Positions 14,468 to 24,194 are shown, counted from the first letter of the stretch. The stretch is DNA of 35,724 bases from Actinomycetales bacterium UBA1416 (GCA_002304945.1 DBPQ01000034.1:447-36170); one strand, 5' to 3'. Notes: generated by a model from the letters alone, not told the origin. Translations and numbers: made by a program.

Positions 14468-16371
14468 GCATGGGCATGGGCGGCGCCGGCCGCGGGGGGT
14501 TCGCGTCCTCGTTCCGGAAGGACGCGAGCGTCGTCGACCACCGGCTGAAGCCCGGCACCACGCGGCGGGTGGCGGGGTACGCGAAGCCGTTCCTCGCGCA
14601 GATCGTCGCGTTCCTCGCCCTGACCGTGTTGTCCTCCCTGCTGGTGGTGGCCACGCCGCTGCTGCTGCAGCGGATCATCGACGACGGCGTCGCGAATGCG
14701 GACACGCGGCTGGTGATCGTCCTCGCCGGGCTGGTGGCGGTGGTCGCCCTGGTGGAGGCGATCCTGGGACTGGTGGAGCGCTGGTTCTCCGCCCGCATCG
14801 GTGAGGGCCTGATCTACGACCTGCGCACCGACGTCTTCGACCACGTTCAGCAGCAGTCCATCGCCTTCTTCACGCGCACCCAGACCGGCTCGCTGGTGAC
14901 CCGCCTGAACACGGACGTGATCGGCGCGCAGCAGGCCTTCACCTCCACCCTCGCCTCGCTCGTCTCGAACGTGGTCACCCTCGTGGCGGTGCTCGCGACC
15001 ATGCTGGCGCTCTCGTGGCAGATCACCGTGGTGGCCCTGCTCGTGGTGCCCCTCATCCTGCTGCCGGCACGCCGCGTGGGGCGGCGGCTCGCGGGCTACC
15101 GCCGCCAGGCGATGGCCCGGAACGCCGAACTCGGCAACCGGATGACCGAGCGGTTCAACGTGGCCGGGGCCATGCTGGTGAAGCTGTTCGGGGCTCCCGA
15201 GAGCGAGCACGCCGAGTTCGCGGAACGGGCCCAGGCCGTACGGGACATCGGCGTGAAACAGGCAATGTCGAGCCGGCTCTTCTTCACGGCGCTCGGCGCC
15301 ATGGCGTCCCTGGCCACGGCGCTCGTGTACGGAGTCGGGGGCGTGCTGACCATTCGCGAGGCGATCACCGTGGGAACGCTCGTGGCCTTCGCGGCGCTCC
15401 TCGGGCGGCTCTACGGGCCGTTGACCGCCCTCTCCAACGTCCAGGTGGACGTGATGAGCGCGATGGTGAGCTTCGAGCGGGTGTTCGAGGTGCTGGACCT
15501 CCAGCCCTCCGTGGTCGACGCCCCGGGGGCGCGTGACCTGCCGGACGGGCCACTCTCCGTGGCGATGGAGGGTGTCACCTTCACCCATCCGTCCGGCAGT
15601 GAGGTGTCGCTGCTCTCCCTGGAGTCGCCGTCGGCGGACGTTGCCGGCGAGAGCGCCTTCGAGACGGAGGACCGGACCCCGGTGCTGCACGGTGTGAGCT
15701 TCGAGGCGCGCCCGGGACAGATGCTGGCGCTCGTGGGACCCTCCGGTGCCGGCAAGACCACCGTGACCGCCCTGCTGACACGGCTCTACGACCCCGATTC
15801 CGGGAGCGTGCTGCTCGGCGGGGTGGACGCCCGTACGGTGACGTCGCGCTCCCTGCGCGCCGCCATCGGCGTGGTCACTCAGGACTCCCACCTCTTCCAC
15901 GACACCATCCGGGCGAACCTCCGCTACGCCCGCGAGGGCGCCACCGAGGAGCAGATGTGGGACGCGCTGGAGAGCGCCCAGATCGCCGGGCTGGTGCGGC
16001 GGCTGCCCGACGGCCTCGACACCGTGGTGGGAGACCGGGGCCACCGTCTCTCCGGAGGGGAGAAGCAGCGCATCGCCATCGCTCGGGTGCTGCTGCGCTC
16101 GCCGCGGATCGTGGTGCTGGACGAGGCCACCGCCCACCTGGACTCCGAGTCCGAGGCCGCTGTGCAGCGGGCCCTCGACCAGGCGATGGCGGGCCGCACC
16201 TCCGTGGTCATCGCGCACCGGCTGTCCACCGTGCGGGCCGCCGATGTGATCGTGGTTCTGGAGGCTGGCCGGGTGGTCGAGACCGGGACGCACACCGAAT
16301 TGCTCGCCTCCGGCGGGCTCTACAGCGAGCTGTACGCCACGCAGTTCGCGCAGGCGCCCCACACGGCGTGA
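14464..16371 (+). CDS. ABC exporter half-transporter (membrane domain fused to ATPase)
   Basis: A 635-residue type IV (ABCB-like) exporter that would work as a dimer. Residues of about 38-330 form the six-helix transmembrane domain. The C-terminal ATPase has Walker A GPSGAGKT, Q-loop VVTQDSHLFHDTI, signature LSGGEKQRIAIARVLL, Walker B RIVVLDEATAHLD and the switch His in VIAHRLSTV. An insertion of about 25 residues rich in Ser and Glu lies between the first strands of the ATPase (HPSGSEVSLLSLES...), as seen in a group of actinobacterial exporters. It overlaps pth by four bases. The substrate (lipid, drug or peptide) cannot be inferred. Confidence 0.92.
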   Translation: MSMGMGGAGRGGFASSFRKDASVVDHRLKPGTTRRVAGYAKPFLAQIVAFLALTVLSSLLVVATPLLLQRIIDDGVANADTRLVIVLAGLVAVVALVEAILGLVERWFSARIGEGLIYDLRTDVFDHVQQQSIAFFTRTQTGSLVTRLNTDVIGAQQAFTSTLASLVSNVVTLVAVLATMLALSWQITVVALLVVPLILLPARRVGRRLAGYRRQAMARNAELGNRMTERFNVAGAMLVKLFGAPESEHAEFAERAQAVRDIGVKQAMSSRLFFTALGAMASLATALVYGVGGVLTIREAITVGTLVAFAALLGRLYGPLTALSNVQVDVMSAMVSFERVFEVLDLQPSVVDAPGARDLPDGPLSVAMEGVTFTHPSGSEVSLLSLESPSADVAGESAFETEDRTPVLHGVSFEARPGQMLALVGPSGAGKTTVTALLTRLYDPDSGSVLLGGVDARTVTSRSLRAAIGVVTQDSHLFHDTIRANLRYAREGATEEQMWDALESAQIAGLVRRLPDGLDTVVGDRGHRLSGGEKQRIAIARVLLRSPRIVVLDEATAHLDSESEAAVQRALDQAMAGRTSVVIAHRLSTVRAADVIVVLEAGRVVETGTHTELLASGGLYSELYATQFAQAPHTA

Positions 16372-16393
16372 CGTCCGGCCGCGCGAGAGACCC

Positions 16394-17200
16394 TCACGCC
16401 GCGGTGAACAGCACCAGGCTGACCACCACGATCGCCATCCCTGCCAACATGCCGTAGATCGTCTGATGCTTGTCGGTCTGGTACCGCCAGGACGCCTGCA
16501 ACAACTCGTCGAGGGCGAGGAACACCATCATCCCGGCCACGAGCCCGTAGAAGATCCCGAAGAACGCGTCCGGCACCACCCAGCTGATCACCGCGGCGGC
16601 CACGAGGCCACCCAGCGGCTCCATCAGGCCGGAGACGGTGGCCCACCGCAGTGCCTTGCGGCGGGACTTCGTCGCCGCGTACACCGGCGCAGCCACCGCG
16701 ATGCCCTCGGGCACGTTGTGGATGGCGATGGCCACCGCAAGGGTGATGCCCACCGTGGGGTCCTGGTACGTGGTGAAGAAGGTCGCCATGCCCTCGGGGA
16801 AGTTGTGCAGCCCGAGCACCATCGCCACGAGCAGGCCACTGCGGAGCAGGCGGAGGTTGTGGGAGGCGTCGGAGTCCGTGAGGGCCGCCTCCCGGCCCTC
16901 GATCTCGCTGGGGTTCATGGACGAGGGCAGGAACCTGTCGATTACCAGCACCAGTGCGATGCCCGCGAAGAACGCCAGGTACACGATGGCCTGGGCCGCC
17001 ATCAACGGCTGCGTCTCCGCCATCCACTCGATGCCCAGCGGCAGGATCTGCACGAACGAGACCAGCAGCATCGCGCCCGCCGCGAACGCGAGGGCCACCG
17101 CGAGCACCTCGCGCTCGAGCGTGCGCCGGTGCATGGCGAGCAGACCACCCACTGAGGTGGCCAGGCCGGCCAGCAGGGAGACGACGAGGGCGAGGATCAT
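16394..17200 (-). CDS. ZIP family metal transporter (ZupT-like)
   Basis: A 268-residue inner-membrane protein with about eight helices, belonging to the ZIP family that imports zinc and other divalent metals. The two metal-binding helices carry HNFPEGMATFF (about 144-154) and HNVPEGIAVAAPVY (about 169-182), the family hallmark in which His, Asn and Glu form the binuclear site. A hydrophilic loop between helices 3 and 4 (about 92-125) holds one His only. The gene converges with the ABC exporter and diverges from mfd. No Zur-like site is evident upstream. Confidence 0.92.
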   Translation of the reverse strand: MILALVVSLLAGLATSVGGLLAMHRRTLEREVLAVALAFAAGAMLLVSFVQILPLGIEWMAETQPLMAAQAIVYLAFFAGIALVLVIDRFLPSSMNPSEIEGREAALTDSDASHNLRLLRSGLLVAMVLGLHNFPEGMATFFTTYQDPTVGITLAVAIAIHNVPEGIAVAAPVYAATKSRRKALRWATVSGLMEPLGGLVAAAVISWVVPDAFFGIFYGLVAGMMVFLALDELLQASWRYQTDKHQTIYGMLAGMAIVVVSLVLFTAA

Positions 17201-17244
17201 GATGTCCTCAGGCTAGCGCTGCCGGCGGTGTCATCGTGGTGGCC

Positions 17245-17250
17245 TACACT
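17245..17250 (+). promoter_or_regulatory. -10 element of a probable leaderless mfd promoter
   Basis: TACACT ends nine bases before the mfd ATG (17260) and no Shine-Dalgarno sequence is present. The transcript would start at or just before the start codon. Confidence 0.5.
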
Positions 17251-17259
17251 TGCCGCGTC

Positions 17260-20200
17260 ATGGATCTCACCGGCCTTCTCCCCGTGCTCTCCCGGGACCC
17301 GGGCTTCGCCGCCGCCCTCGAACGTGTTCCCGGCCGCGGGATGCTCAGCATCACGATCCCCGTGGGCGTGCGCGCCCCGTTCGTCGCCCGAGCCGCCGAG
17401 CACCGCCCCATCGTGATCGTCACCGCCACCACCCGCGAGGCGGATGAAGCCGCCTTCGCACTGCGTTCCTATCTCCCGGAACACGCCGTGGTGGTCTTCC
17501 CCGCCTGGGAGACCCTGCCCCACGAGCGGCTCTCCCCGCGCGCGGACACCGTCGCCCGCCGCCTCGCCGTGCTCCGCCGCCTCACCCACCCGGACCTCAC
17601 CGTCCCTCAGACGGACGCTCCCCGCGTCCTCGTGATGCCGGTCCGGGCCCTCCTCCAGCCGATCGCCACGGGGCTCGGCGATCTCGTCCCCGTCTCCCTG
17701 CGCCCCGGCCAGGACGCGGACATGCGCCAGGTCGAGCTGGACCTGGTGAACGCCGCATACACCCGCGTGGACATGGTGGAACGCCGTGGCGAGTTCGCCG
17801 TTCGCGGCGGCCTCCTCGACGTCTTCCCGCCCACGGACCCCCACCCCCTGCGCGTGGAGTTCTTCGGGGACACGGTCGAGGAGATTCGCGCCTTCTCTGT
17901 GGCGGACCAGCGCTCCATGGAACTCGTGGACCGGCTCTGGGCGCCCCCGGCCCGCGAGCTCATCCTCACCGACGCCGTCCGCGCACGCGCCCGCGCCCTC
18001 ATCCCCACCCTGCCCGGCGCCGCCGACATGCTGGACCGCATCGCCGACGGCCACGCAGTCGAGGGCATGGAGGCCCTCACCCCCGCCCTCGTGGACGGCA
18101 TGCAGCCCGTCCTCGACCTCGTGCCCGACGACGCCCTCGTCCTCCTCTCCGAACCCGAGCGCATCCGCCGCCGCGCCGAGGACCTCGTGGCCACCACGCA
18201 GGAGTTCCTCGCTGCCGCGTGGACCTCCGCCGCGGCCGGCGGCAATGTCCCCGTCACCCTGCACGAAGCCTCCTTCGCGGACTACGCCGAGGCTCGAGCT
18301 CTGGCCCTTACGCGCGGCCTCGGATGGTGGTCCCTGACCACCCTCCCCACCGATGCCGAGCTGTCGGACGACGACCCCGCCCTCCACGTCGGCGCGCGGG
18401 ACGTGCGGCCCTACCGCGGCGACGTCGAGAAGGCGCTGGCGGACATCCGCGCCCTCATCCACGACGAGTGGCGCCTCGTCCTCACCACCGAGGGCCCCGG
18501 CCCCGGCCGTCGCATGGCCGAGCAACTGCGGGCCGCCGACGTCGCCGCCACCACGGTGGGCGACGTGCCGGACGAGCCGCGCCCCGGCGTCGTCCACGTG
18601 ACCACCGCCCGTGCGGGCACGGGCTTCGTGGCAGAGGACCTGAAGCTCGCCGTCATCACCGAGGCGGACATCACCGGCCGGGCCGGCACCTCCACCCGGG
18701 ACATGCGCAAGATGCCCGCCCGCCGCCGCAACGTCGTGGACCCACTCGCCCTCAAGCCCGGGGACCACGTGGTGCACGAGCAGCACGGCGTGGGGCGGTT
18801 CGTCGAGCTGGTGCAGCGCACGATGGGCAAGGGCCCGGACGCCACCACCCGCGAGTACCTGGTGATCGAGTACGCCGCCTCCAAGCGCGGCCAGGCGGGG
18901 GACCGCCTCTACGTGCCCACGGACGCACTCGACCAGGTCACCCGATACGCCGGCGGGGACGAGCCCACCCTCAACAAGCTAGGCGGCAGCGACTGGGCGA
19001 AGACCCGCTCCCGCGCCCGCCGCGCCGTCCGTGAGATCGCCGCCGAGCTGATCCGCCTGTACGCCGCCCGCATGGCCTCGAAGGGCCACGCCTTCGGCGC
19101 GGACACCCCGTGGCAGCGCGAGCTCGAGGACGCCTTCCCCTACATGGAGACGCCCGACCAGCTCGTCACCATCGACGAGGTGAAGGCGGACATGGAGAAG
19201 CCCACCCCGATGGACCGGCTGATCTCCGGGGACGTGGGCTACGGCAAGACGGAGATCGCGGTCCGCGCCGCGTTCAAGGCCGTCCAGGAGGGCAAGCAGG
19301 TGGCCGTCCTAGTGCCCACCACCCTGCTCGTCCAACAGCACTTCGAGACCTTCTCCGAGCGCTACGCCGGCTTCCCGATCGTGGTGAAGGCGCTCTCCCG
19401 CTTCCAGACGGACAAGGAGGCGAACGAGGTCAAGGCGGGCCTGAAGTCCGGTGCCGTGGACGTGGTGATCGGCACCCACCGCCTCATCACCGGGGAGGTG
19501 CAGTTCAAGGACCTCGGCCTCGTGGTGGTGGACGAGGAGCAGCGCTTCGGCGTGGAGCACAAGGAGACCCTCAAGCAGCTCCGCACGGACGTGGACGTGC
19601 TCGCCATGTCCGCCACGCCCATCCCGCGGACGCTCGAGATGGCGGTGACCGGGATCCGGGAGATGTCCACGCTGGCCACCCCGCCGGAGGAGCGCCACCC
19701 CGTGCTCACGTTCGTGGGCCCGTACGAGGAGAAGCAGGTGTCCGCCGCCATCCGCCGCGAGCTGCTGCGCGAGGGCCAGGTGTTCCTCATCCACAACCGG
19801 GTGCAGTCCATCAACGCCGCCGCCGCCCACCTGCAGGAACTGGTACCGGAGGCCCGCATCGCAGTGGCCCACGGGAAGATGAACGAGCACCAGCTCGAGC
19901 GCGTGATCGTGGACTTCTGGAACCGCGAGTTCGACGTGCTCGTCTGCACCACCATCGTCGAGACCGGGCTGGACATCGCCAACGCGAACACCCTCATCGT
20001 GGAGCGCGCCGAGCTCATGGGCCTGTCCCAGCTCCACCAGCTCCGCGGCCGCGTGGGGCGTGGCCGCGAGCGTGCCTACGCCTACTTCTTCTACCCCCCG
20101 GACCGCACGCTCACCGAGACCGCCCACGACCGCCTCCAGACCATCGCCGCACACACGGACCTCGGCGCCGGCATCCAGGTGGCCCTCAAGGACCTCGAGA

Positions 20201-20808
20201 TCCGGGGTGCCGGCAACCTGCTGGGCGGCGAGCAGTCCGGCCACATCGCCGGCGTGGGCTTCGACCTCTATGTGCGCATGGTCTCCGAGGCCGTCGCGGA
20301 CTTCCGCGGGGACAAGGAGCCGGAGCGTGCCGAGGTGCGGATCGAGCTGCCCATCAACGCCCACATCCCGCACGACTACATCGCCCACGAGCGCCTCCGC
20401 CTCGAGGCGTACTCCAAGATCGCGGCCGCCGGCGGTCCCGACGACGTCGCCTCCATCCGCGCGGAGCTCACCGACCGCTACGGTCCCGTGCCTGAGCCGG
20501 TGGAGCGGCTGTTCGCCGTGTCCGCGGTACGCGCCCACGCCCGCGAGGTGGGGATCGCCGAGATCTCCGCGCAGGGCCGGTACGTCAGGCTCTCCCCGGT
20601 GGAGCTGCCCGAGTCTGCCCAGCTGCGCCTGAAGCGGCTGTACCCGGGCACGATCCTGAAGCCGGCGATCCGGGCGATCCTCGTGCCTGCGCCCACGACG
20701 GCAAAGGTGGGGGGCCAGCCGCTCACGGACGCCGCGCTGCTGGAGTGGCTCGAGGCCTTGCTGAACGTCACCACGCCGTTGGCCGTGGGGGCCGCACAAC
20801 CGGTTTAG
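17260..20808 (+). CDS. mfd: transcription-repair coupling factor
   Basis: ATP-driven translocase that removes RNA polymerase stalled at DNA damage and recruits UvrA. The 1182-residue protein has all the expected parts. The UvrB-like N-terminus includes VVFPAWETLPHERLSPRADT. The RNA-polymerase interaction domain has GDHVVHEQHGVGRFVEL from about residue 500. The helicase core has Walker A GDVGYGKTE (657-665), DEEQ (758-761) and MSATPIPRTLEMA, plus the RecG-like motif LHQLRGRVGRGRERAYAYF. The C-terminal D7 domain covers about 1020-1130. The ATG at 17260 (MDLTGLLPVL) fits the family; the frame is open 24 bases further but lies over the promoter. It heads a conserved actinobacterial run. Confidence 0.96.
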   Translation: MDLTGLLPVLSRDPGFAAALERVPGRGMLSITIPVGVRAPFVARAAEHRPIVIVTATTREADEAAFALRSYLPEHAVVVFPAWETLPHERLSPRADTVARRLAVLRRLTHPDLTVPQTDAPRVLVMPVRALLQPIATGLGDLVPVSLRPGQDADMRQVELDLVNAAYTRVDMVERRGEFAVRGGLLDVFPPTDPHPLRVEFFGDTVEEIRAFSVADQRSMELVDRLWAPPARELILTDAVRARARALIPTLPGAADMLDRIADGHAVEGMEALTPALVDGMQPVLDLVPDDALVLLSEPERIRRRAEDLVATTQEFLAAAWTSAAAGGNVPVTLHEASFADYAEARALALTRGLGWWSLTTLPTDAELSDDDPALHVGARDVRPYRGDVEKALADIRALIHDEWRLVLTTEGPGPGRRMAEQLRAADVAATTVGDVPDEPRPGVVHVTTARAGTGFVAEDLKLAVITEADITGRAGTSTRDMRKMPARRRNVVDPLALKPGDHVVHEQHGVGRFVELVQRTMGKGPDATTREYLVIEYAASKRGQAGDRLYVPTDALDQVTRYAGGDEPTLNKLGGSDWAKTRSRARRAVREIAAELIRLYAARMASKGHAFGADTPWQRELEDAFPYMETPDQLVTIDEVKADMEKPTPMDRLISGDVGYGKTEIAVRAAFKAVQEGKQVAVLVPTTLLVQQHFETFSERYAGFPIVVKALSRFQTDKEANEVKAGLKSGAVDVVIGTHRLITGEVQFKDLGLVVVDEEQRFGVEHKETLKQLRTDVDVLAMSATPIPRTLEMAVTGIREMSTLATPPEERHPVLTFVGPYEEKQVSAAIRRELLREGQVFLIHNRVQSINAAAAHLQELVPEARIAVAHGKMNEHQLERVIVDFWNREFDVLVCTTIVETGLDIANANTLIVERAELMGLSQLHQLRGRVGRGRERAYAYFFYPPDRTLTETAHDRLQTIAAHTDLGAGIQVALKDLEIRGAGNLLGGEQSGHIAGVGFDLYVRMVSEAVADFRGDKEPERAEVRIELPINAHIPHDYIAHERLRLEAYSKIAAAGGPDDVASIRAELTDRYGPVPEPVERLFAVSAVRAHAREVGIAEISAQGRYVRLSPVELPESAQLRLKRLYPGTILKPAIRAILVPAPTTAKVGGQPLTDAALLEWLEALLNVTTPLAVGAAQPV

Positions 20809-20840
20809 GATTGGGCGCAGGCCAATCAAGGAGGACCGTG

Positions 20841-21365
20841 GTGTCTCGTCGTTCCATCGCTGCCGCTCTCGTCGTGTCCGCCGCGCTGCTCGGCGGGTGC
20901 GCCCAGCTGCCGGGCACCGCCGCCACCGTGGACCGCGCCCGCGTCACCGAGGGGGACGTGGCGGATGCCACGCAGGACTTCGAGCAGCTGTTGGGCTCCG
21001 CCCCCAATGCGGTGGCCGTGGTGGACGCGCTCGTGAAGGAGAAGGTGGTCACGCCCGTGGCGGCCGAGTACGGCATCACCGCATCCGACGCCCAGGTGGT
21101 CGACTACTTCGGCGAGTACTCCGCCTCCACCGGGGCTGAGCCGCTCGAGGAGTTCAGCGAGGCCGGCCTCCAGGTGGGACGCTACCTCTACCTGATGGGC
21201 GAGGCCCAGCTCAGTGAGGACGCCATGGGCATCTCCGAGGACATGCTCGCCGCGTTCGAGGCGGCGGACATCGAGGTGTCCGACCGTTACGGCGCCTACA
21301 ACGAGGGTGGCGAGTTGCTGCCGGTCGAGCACCCGTGGCTGAAGACGTTCAACGCCGCCCAGTGA
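20841..21365 (+). CDS. SurA N-terminal-domain lipoprotein (putative chaperone)
   Basis: A 174-residue predicted lipoprotein. A basic start (VSRRS) is followed by a hydrophobic stretch and the lipobox LLGGC. The mature part, beginning at that Cys, has the helical SurA-like N-terminal domain (DRARVTEGDVADATQDF..., KEKVVTPVAAEYGITASDAQV) without a rotamase domain. It may assist folding of secreted proteins, but the role of this class is not established. GTG codons at 20838 and 20841 are both possible; 20841 was preferred because AAGGAGG lies six bases before it. The stop overlaps the mazG GTG by four bases. A similar gene is common between mfd and mazG in Micrococcales. Confidence 0.82.
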   Translation: MSRRSIAAALVVSAALLGGCAQLPGTAATVDRARVTEGDVADATQDFEQLLGSAPNAVAVVDALVKEKVVTPVAAEYGITASDAQVVDYFGEYSASTGAEPLEEFSEAGLQVGRYLYLMGEAQLSEDAMGISEDMLAAFEAADIEVSDRYGAYNEGGELLPVEHPWLKTFNAAQ

Positions 21366-22057
21366 CCGACCGCCCGATCGGGCAGCGCCTCCTCGACGCC
21401 GTCGAGGTCATGGACCGGCTGCGGTCCCCGGGCGGGTGCCCGTGGGACATCGAGCAGACCCACGCCTCCCTCGTGCCGTACGCCATCGAGGAGGCCTACG
21501 AGGTCGCCGACGCCGTGGACTCGGGTGACCCTGCCGACCTCGCCGACGAACTCGGGGACCTCCTCCTCCAGGTCCTCTTCCACGCCCGAATCGCCGCCGA
21601 GGCCGGGACCTTCGACATCGACGACGTCGCCGCCACCCTCGTCGCGAAGCTGCAGCGCCGTCACCCGCACGTGTTCGGGGACGTCGAGGTGGCGGATGCG
21701 CACGAGGTGGTCACCAACTGGCAGGCCATCAAGGCGTCCGAGAGGGCGGAGGCGGGGGAGGAGCCCCACCCGGATGGCGAACTCGCCGCCGCGCTGGAGC
21801 GAATCCCACGCGGCCTGCCCGCCATGGAACGGGCCACGAAGACGGTGAACCGGGTCCGCAAGGCCGGCCTCGACCCCGCGGCCCTGGCAGCCGGACTGGA
21901 GGGCGAGGCGGCGCCGTCGTCGCCCGCCGGACAACTGGGCGCGGCGGTCCTCGCCGCCCTCGACGCGGGCCTGGACCCGGAGACGGAACTGCGCCGCTGG
22001 ACGGCGGCGCTGCGGGGCGCCGCGCTCCGCGAGGCCGCGATTTCGCCGGGCGAGTAA
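21362..22057 (+). CDS. mazG: nucleoside triphosphate pyrophosphohydrolase, MazG family
   Basis: House-cleaning enzyme that hydrolyses (d)NTPs, including damaged ones, to NMP and pyrophosphate. The 231-residue protein has a single clear MazG domain: CPWDIEQTHASLVPYAIEEA (about 27-46), then the metal-binding EExxE and ELGDLLLQVLFHARIA. RRHPHVFGD and NWQAIKASE complete the domain. E. coli MazG (about 263 residues) has two such domains; here the second half is degenerate. The GTG start at 21362 overlaps the lipoprotein stop (GTGA), so it is translationally coupled. Confidence 0.93.
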   Translation: MTDRPIGQRLLDAVEVMDRLRSPGGCPWDIEQTHASLVPYAIEEAYEVADAVDSGDPADLADELGDLLLQVLFHARIAAEAGTFDIDDVAATLVAKLQRRHPHVFGDVEVADAHEVVTNWQAIKASERAEAGEEPHPDGELAAALERIPRGLPAMERATKTVNRVRKAGLDPAALAAGLEGEAAPSSPAGQLGAAVLAALDAGLDPETELRRWTAALRGAALREAAISPGE

Positions 22058-22093
22058 CCCGCCAACTCCCGCCGAGTCTGGGCGCAAAGGCCC

Positions 22094-22122
22094 TTCGTGA
22101 TGTGGGTGTGACCCAATAGGCT
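22094..22122 (+). promoter_or_regulatory. promoter for eno
   Basis: TTCGTG (22094-22099) and TAGGCT (22117-22122) with a 17-base spacer lie about 36 bases before the eno GTG. TTAGGAGAA directly before the start is a strong ribosome binding site. The -35 box is weak. Confidence 0.45.
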
Positions 22123-22157
22123 GGCCACGTACGTTCACCCCGACATTAGGAGAACTA

Positions 22158-23435
22158 GTGGCCAGCATCGAAGCTGTTGGAGCTCGCGAAATCCTTGACT
22201 CCCGTGGCAACCCGACCGTCGAGGTCGAGGTCCAGCTCGAAGACGGGACCGTCGCCCGCGCGGCCGTTCCCTCCGGCGCCTCCACCGGCGCGTTCGAGGC
22301 CGTCGAGCGCCGTGACGGCGACAAGTCGCGGTACCTCGGCAAGGGCGTCGCTGACGCCGTCGACGCCGTGCTCGACGTGATCGCCCCCGAGATCCTCGGG
22401 ATCGACGCCACCGAGCAGCGCCTCATCGACCAGGCGCTCCTGGACCTGGACGGCACCGCCAACAAGGGCAAGCTGGGCGCGAACGCCATCCTCGGCGTGT
22501 CGCTGGCGGTGGCGAAGGCCGCCGCCGAGGCCTCCGGCCTCCCGCTGTTCCGCTACCTCGGTGGGCCGAACGCCCACCTGCTGCCCGTCCCGATGATGAA
22601 CATCCTCAACGGCGGCTCGCACGCGGACTCCAACGTGGACATCCAGGAGTTCATGATCGCCCCGATCGGCGCCCCCACGTTCAAGGAGGCCCTGCGCTAC
22701 GGCGCCGAGGTGTACCACTCGCTGAAGTCCGTGCTCAAGGGCAAGGGCCTCGCCACCGGCCTCGGCGACGAGGGCGGCTTCGCCCCCAACCTCGAGTCCA
22801 ACCGCGCCGCCCTGGACCTCATCCTCGTGGCCATCGAGAAGGCCGGCTACAAGCCCGGTGAGGACGTGGCGCTCGCGCTCGACGTGGCCGCCACCGAGTT
22901 CTTCAAGGACGGCGCCTACCAGTTCGAGGGCAAGGGCCAGACCCCCGAGTGGATGGCCGCCTACTACGAGACCCTCATCGGCGACTACCCGCTCGTCTCC
23001 ATCGAGGACCCGCTCTCCGAGGACGAGTGGCAGAGCTGGGTGGACCTCACCACCGCCATCGGCAACCGCGTGCAGATCGTGGGCGACGACCTGTTCGTCA
23101 CCAACCCCGAGCGCCTCGCCAAGGGCATCGAGATCGGCGCCGCGAACGCGCTGCTCGTGAAGGTGAACCAGATCGGTTCGCTCACCGAGACCCTCGACGC
23201 CGTGGAGACCGCCCACCGCAACGGCTACCGGTCCATGACCTCGCACCGTTCCGGCGAGACCGAGGACACCACGATCGCGGACATCGCGGTGGCCACCAAC
23301 TCCGGCCAGATCAAGACCGGCGCCCCGGCCCGCACCGAGCGCGTGGCCAAGTACAACCAGCTGCTCCGCATCGAGGAGGAACTGGACGAGGCGGCGGTCT
23401 ACGCCGGCCGGTCCGCGTTCCCGCGCGCCAAGTAG
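22158..23435 (+). CDS. eno: enolase
   Basis: Glycolytic enzyme converting 2-phosphoglycerate to phosphoenolpyruvate with two Mg ions. The 425-residue length is standard. Visible are AREILDSRGNPTVEVEV at the N-terminus, the acid/base region GDEGGFAPNL, metal ligands in ALDVAATEF, SIEDPLSEDEW and GDDLFVTN, the catalytic Lys in LLVKVNQIGSLTET, and the signature SHRSGETEDTTIADIAV. The start is GTG with a strong ribosome binding site. It has its own promoter and a strong terminator. Confidence 0.97.
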   Translation: MASIEAVGAREILDSRGNPTVEVEVQLEDGTVARAAVPSGASTGAFEAVERRDGDKSRYLGKGVADAVDAVLDVIAPEILGIDATEQRLIDQALLDLDGTANKGKLGANAILGVSLAVAKAAAEASGLPLFRYLGGPNAHLLPVPMMNILNGGSHADSNVDIQEFMIAPIGAPTFKEALRYGAEVYHSLKSVLKGKGLATGLGDEGGFAPNLESNRAALDLILVAIEKAGYKPGEDVALALDVAATEFFKDGAYQFEGKGQTPEWMAAYYETLIGDYPLVSIEDPLSEDEWQSWVDLTTAIGNRVQIVGDDLFVTNPERLAKGIEIGAANALLVKVNQIGSLTETLDAVETAHRNGYRSMTSHRSGETEDTTIADIAVATNSGQIKTGAPARTERVAKYNQLLRIEEELDEAAVYAGRSAFPRAK

Positions 23436-23447
23436 CCTGACCGCGCG

Positions 23448-23488
23448 AGCGGGGAGCAGGAGACTCACGGTCTCCCGCTCCCCGCTTT
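23448..23488 (+). terminator. intrinsic terminator of eno
   Basis: A 17-base stem (23448-23464 with 23470-23486, one mismatch) starts about 12 bases after the eno stop, has a five-base loop TCACG, and is followed by TT. Very stable GC-rich hairpin. Confidence 0.75.
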
Positions 23489-23504
23489 CGCGTCCCCGGT
23501 CACG

Positions 23505-23510
23505 GACAAT
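23505..23510 (+). promoter_or_regulatory. -10 element of a probable leaderless ftsB-like promoter
   Basis: GACAAT ends six bases before the GTG at 23517, with no ribosome binding site. The same GACAATGG sequence precedes the DUF4307 gene (minus strand, 32892-32897). Confidence 0.5.
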
Positions 23511-23516
23511 GGACGG

Positions 23517-24194
23517 GTGAATGCCCGGCGCCCGACGTCACCCCGGACGGGGACCACCCCCGCCCCGGGCACGTCCACGCGCACCAACTCCCGGGCGGGC
23601 GCCTCCCGCCCCGCCGCCCCCACGCCGACGACGACGCGCCGCCGCACCACCGCCGCCCCGAAGGCCTCCACCACCCGTCCCGCGAACACCCGCGGCACCG
23701 CGCGCCGCAGCTCCCGCGTGGAGTTCAACACCCGCAACAACGGCACCGTCTCCGTCAGCTGGCGCACGATCGTGTTCGTGCTGGTGCTCGCGGTCGCGTT
23801 CGTGCTCGTCACCCCCACGCTGCGGCACTTCCTGCGCCAACAGGAGACCGAGCGGCGCATCACCGACGAGGTGGTGGCCGTGCAGGCCCGCACCGAGGAA
23901 CTGGAACGCGAGATCGCCCGCTGGGACGACCCGGACTTCGTCCGCACCCAGGCCCGTGACCGCCTCGGCTTCGTCATGCCCGGGCAGCAGCCCTACATCG
24001 TCGTGGACCCCGAGGCCGTGATCGGGGAGGAGGCCCAGCAGGCCTACGAGGAGGAGATGGGGATCGCCGCGCCCATCGGGCCGTGGTACCTGGAGGTCTG
24101 GGACTCCATCGAGGTGGCGGGCGAGACCCCCGCCGAGGGTGCGATCGGCCGGGCCGTCGCCCCACCCCGCGTCAGCCCCGAGCAGGCCGGATGA
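23517..24194 (+). CDS. FtsB/DivIC-like septum formation initiator protein
   Basis: A 225-residue bitopic membrane protein of the FtsB/DivIC family, which links FtsL and FtsQ in the divisome. The first 65 residues are a basic Arg/Pro/Thr-rich cytoplasmic tail of low complexity. One membrane helix follows (about 83-100), then a coiled coil (about 108-128) and the family motif DPDFVRTQARDRLGFVMPGQ. The C-terminus is an acidic/Pro-rich tail. The GTG at 23517 is the only good start and looks leaderless. The gene follows eno and overlaps the DUF501 gene by ATGA, the same order as in mycobacteria (Rv1024). Confidence 0.85.
   Translation: MNARRPTSPRTGTTPAPGTSTRTNSRAGASRPAAPTPTTTRRRTTAAPKASTTRPANTRGTARRSSRVEFNTRNNGTVSVSWRTIVFVLVLAVAFVLVTPTLRHFLRQQETERRITDEVVAVQARTEELEREIARWDDPDFVRTQARDRLGFVMPGQQPYIVVDPEAVIGEEAQQAYEEEMGIAAPIGPWYLEVWDSIEVAGETPAEGAIGRAVAPPRVSPEQAG

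Noticed and set aside
14320..16362. 680-codon minus-strand frame opposite the ABC exporter, and similar frames opposite mfd and eno
   Set aside because: Gly/His/Val-rich antisense shadows typical of GC-rich coding DNA.
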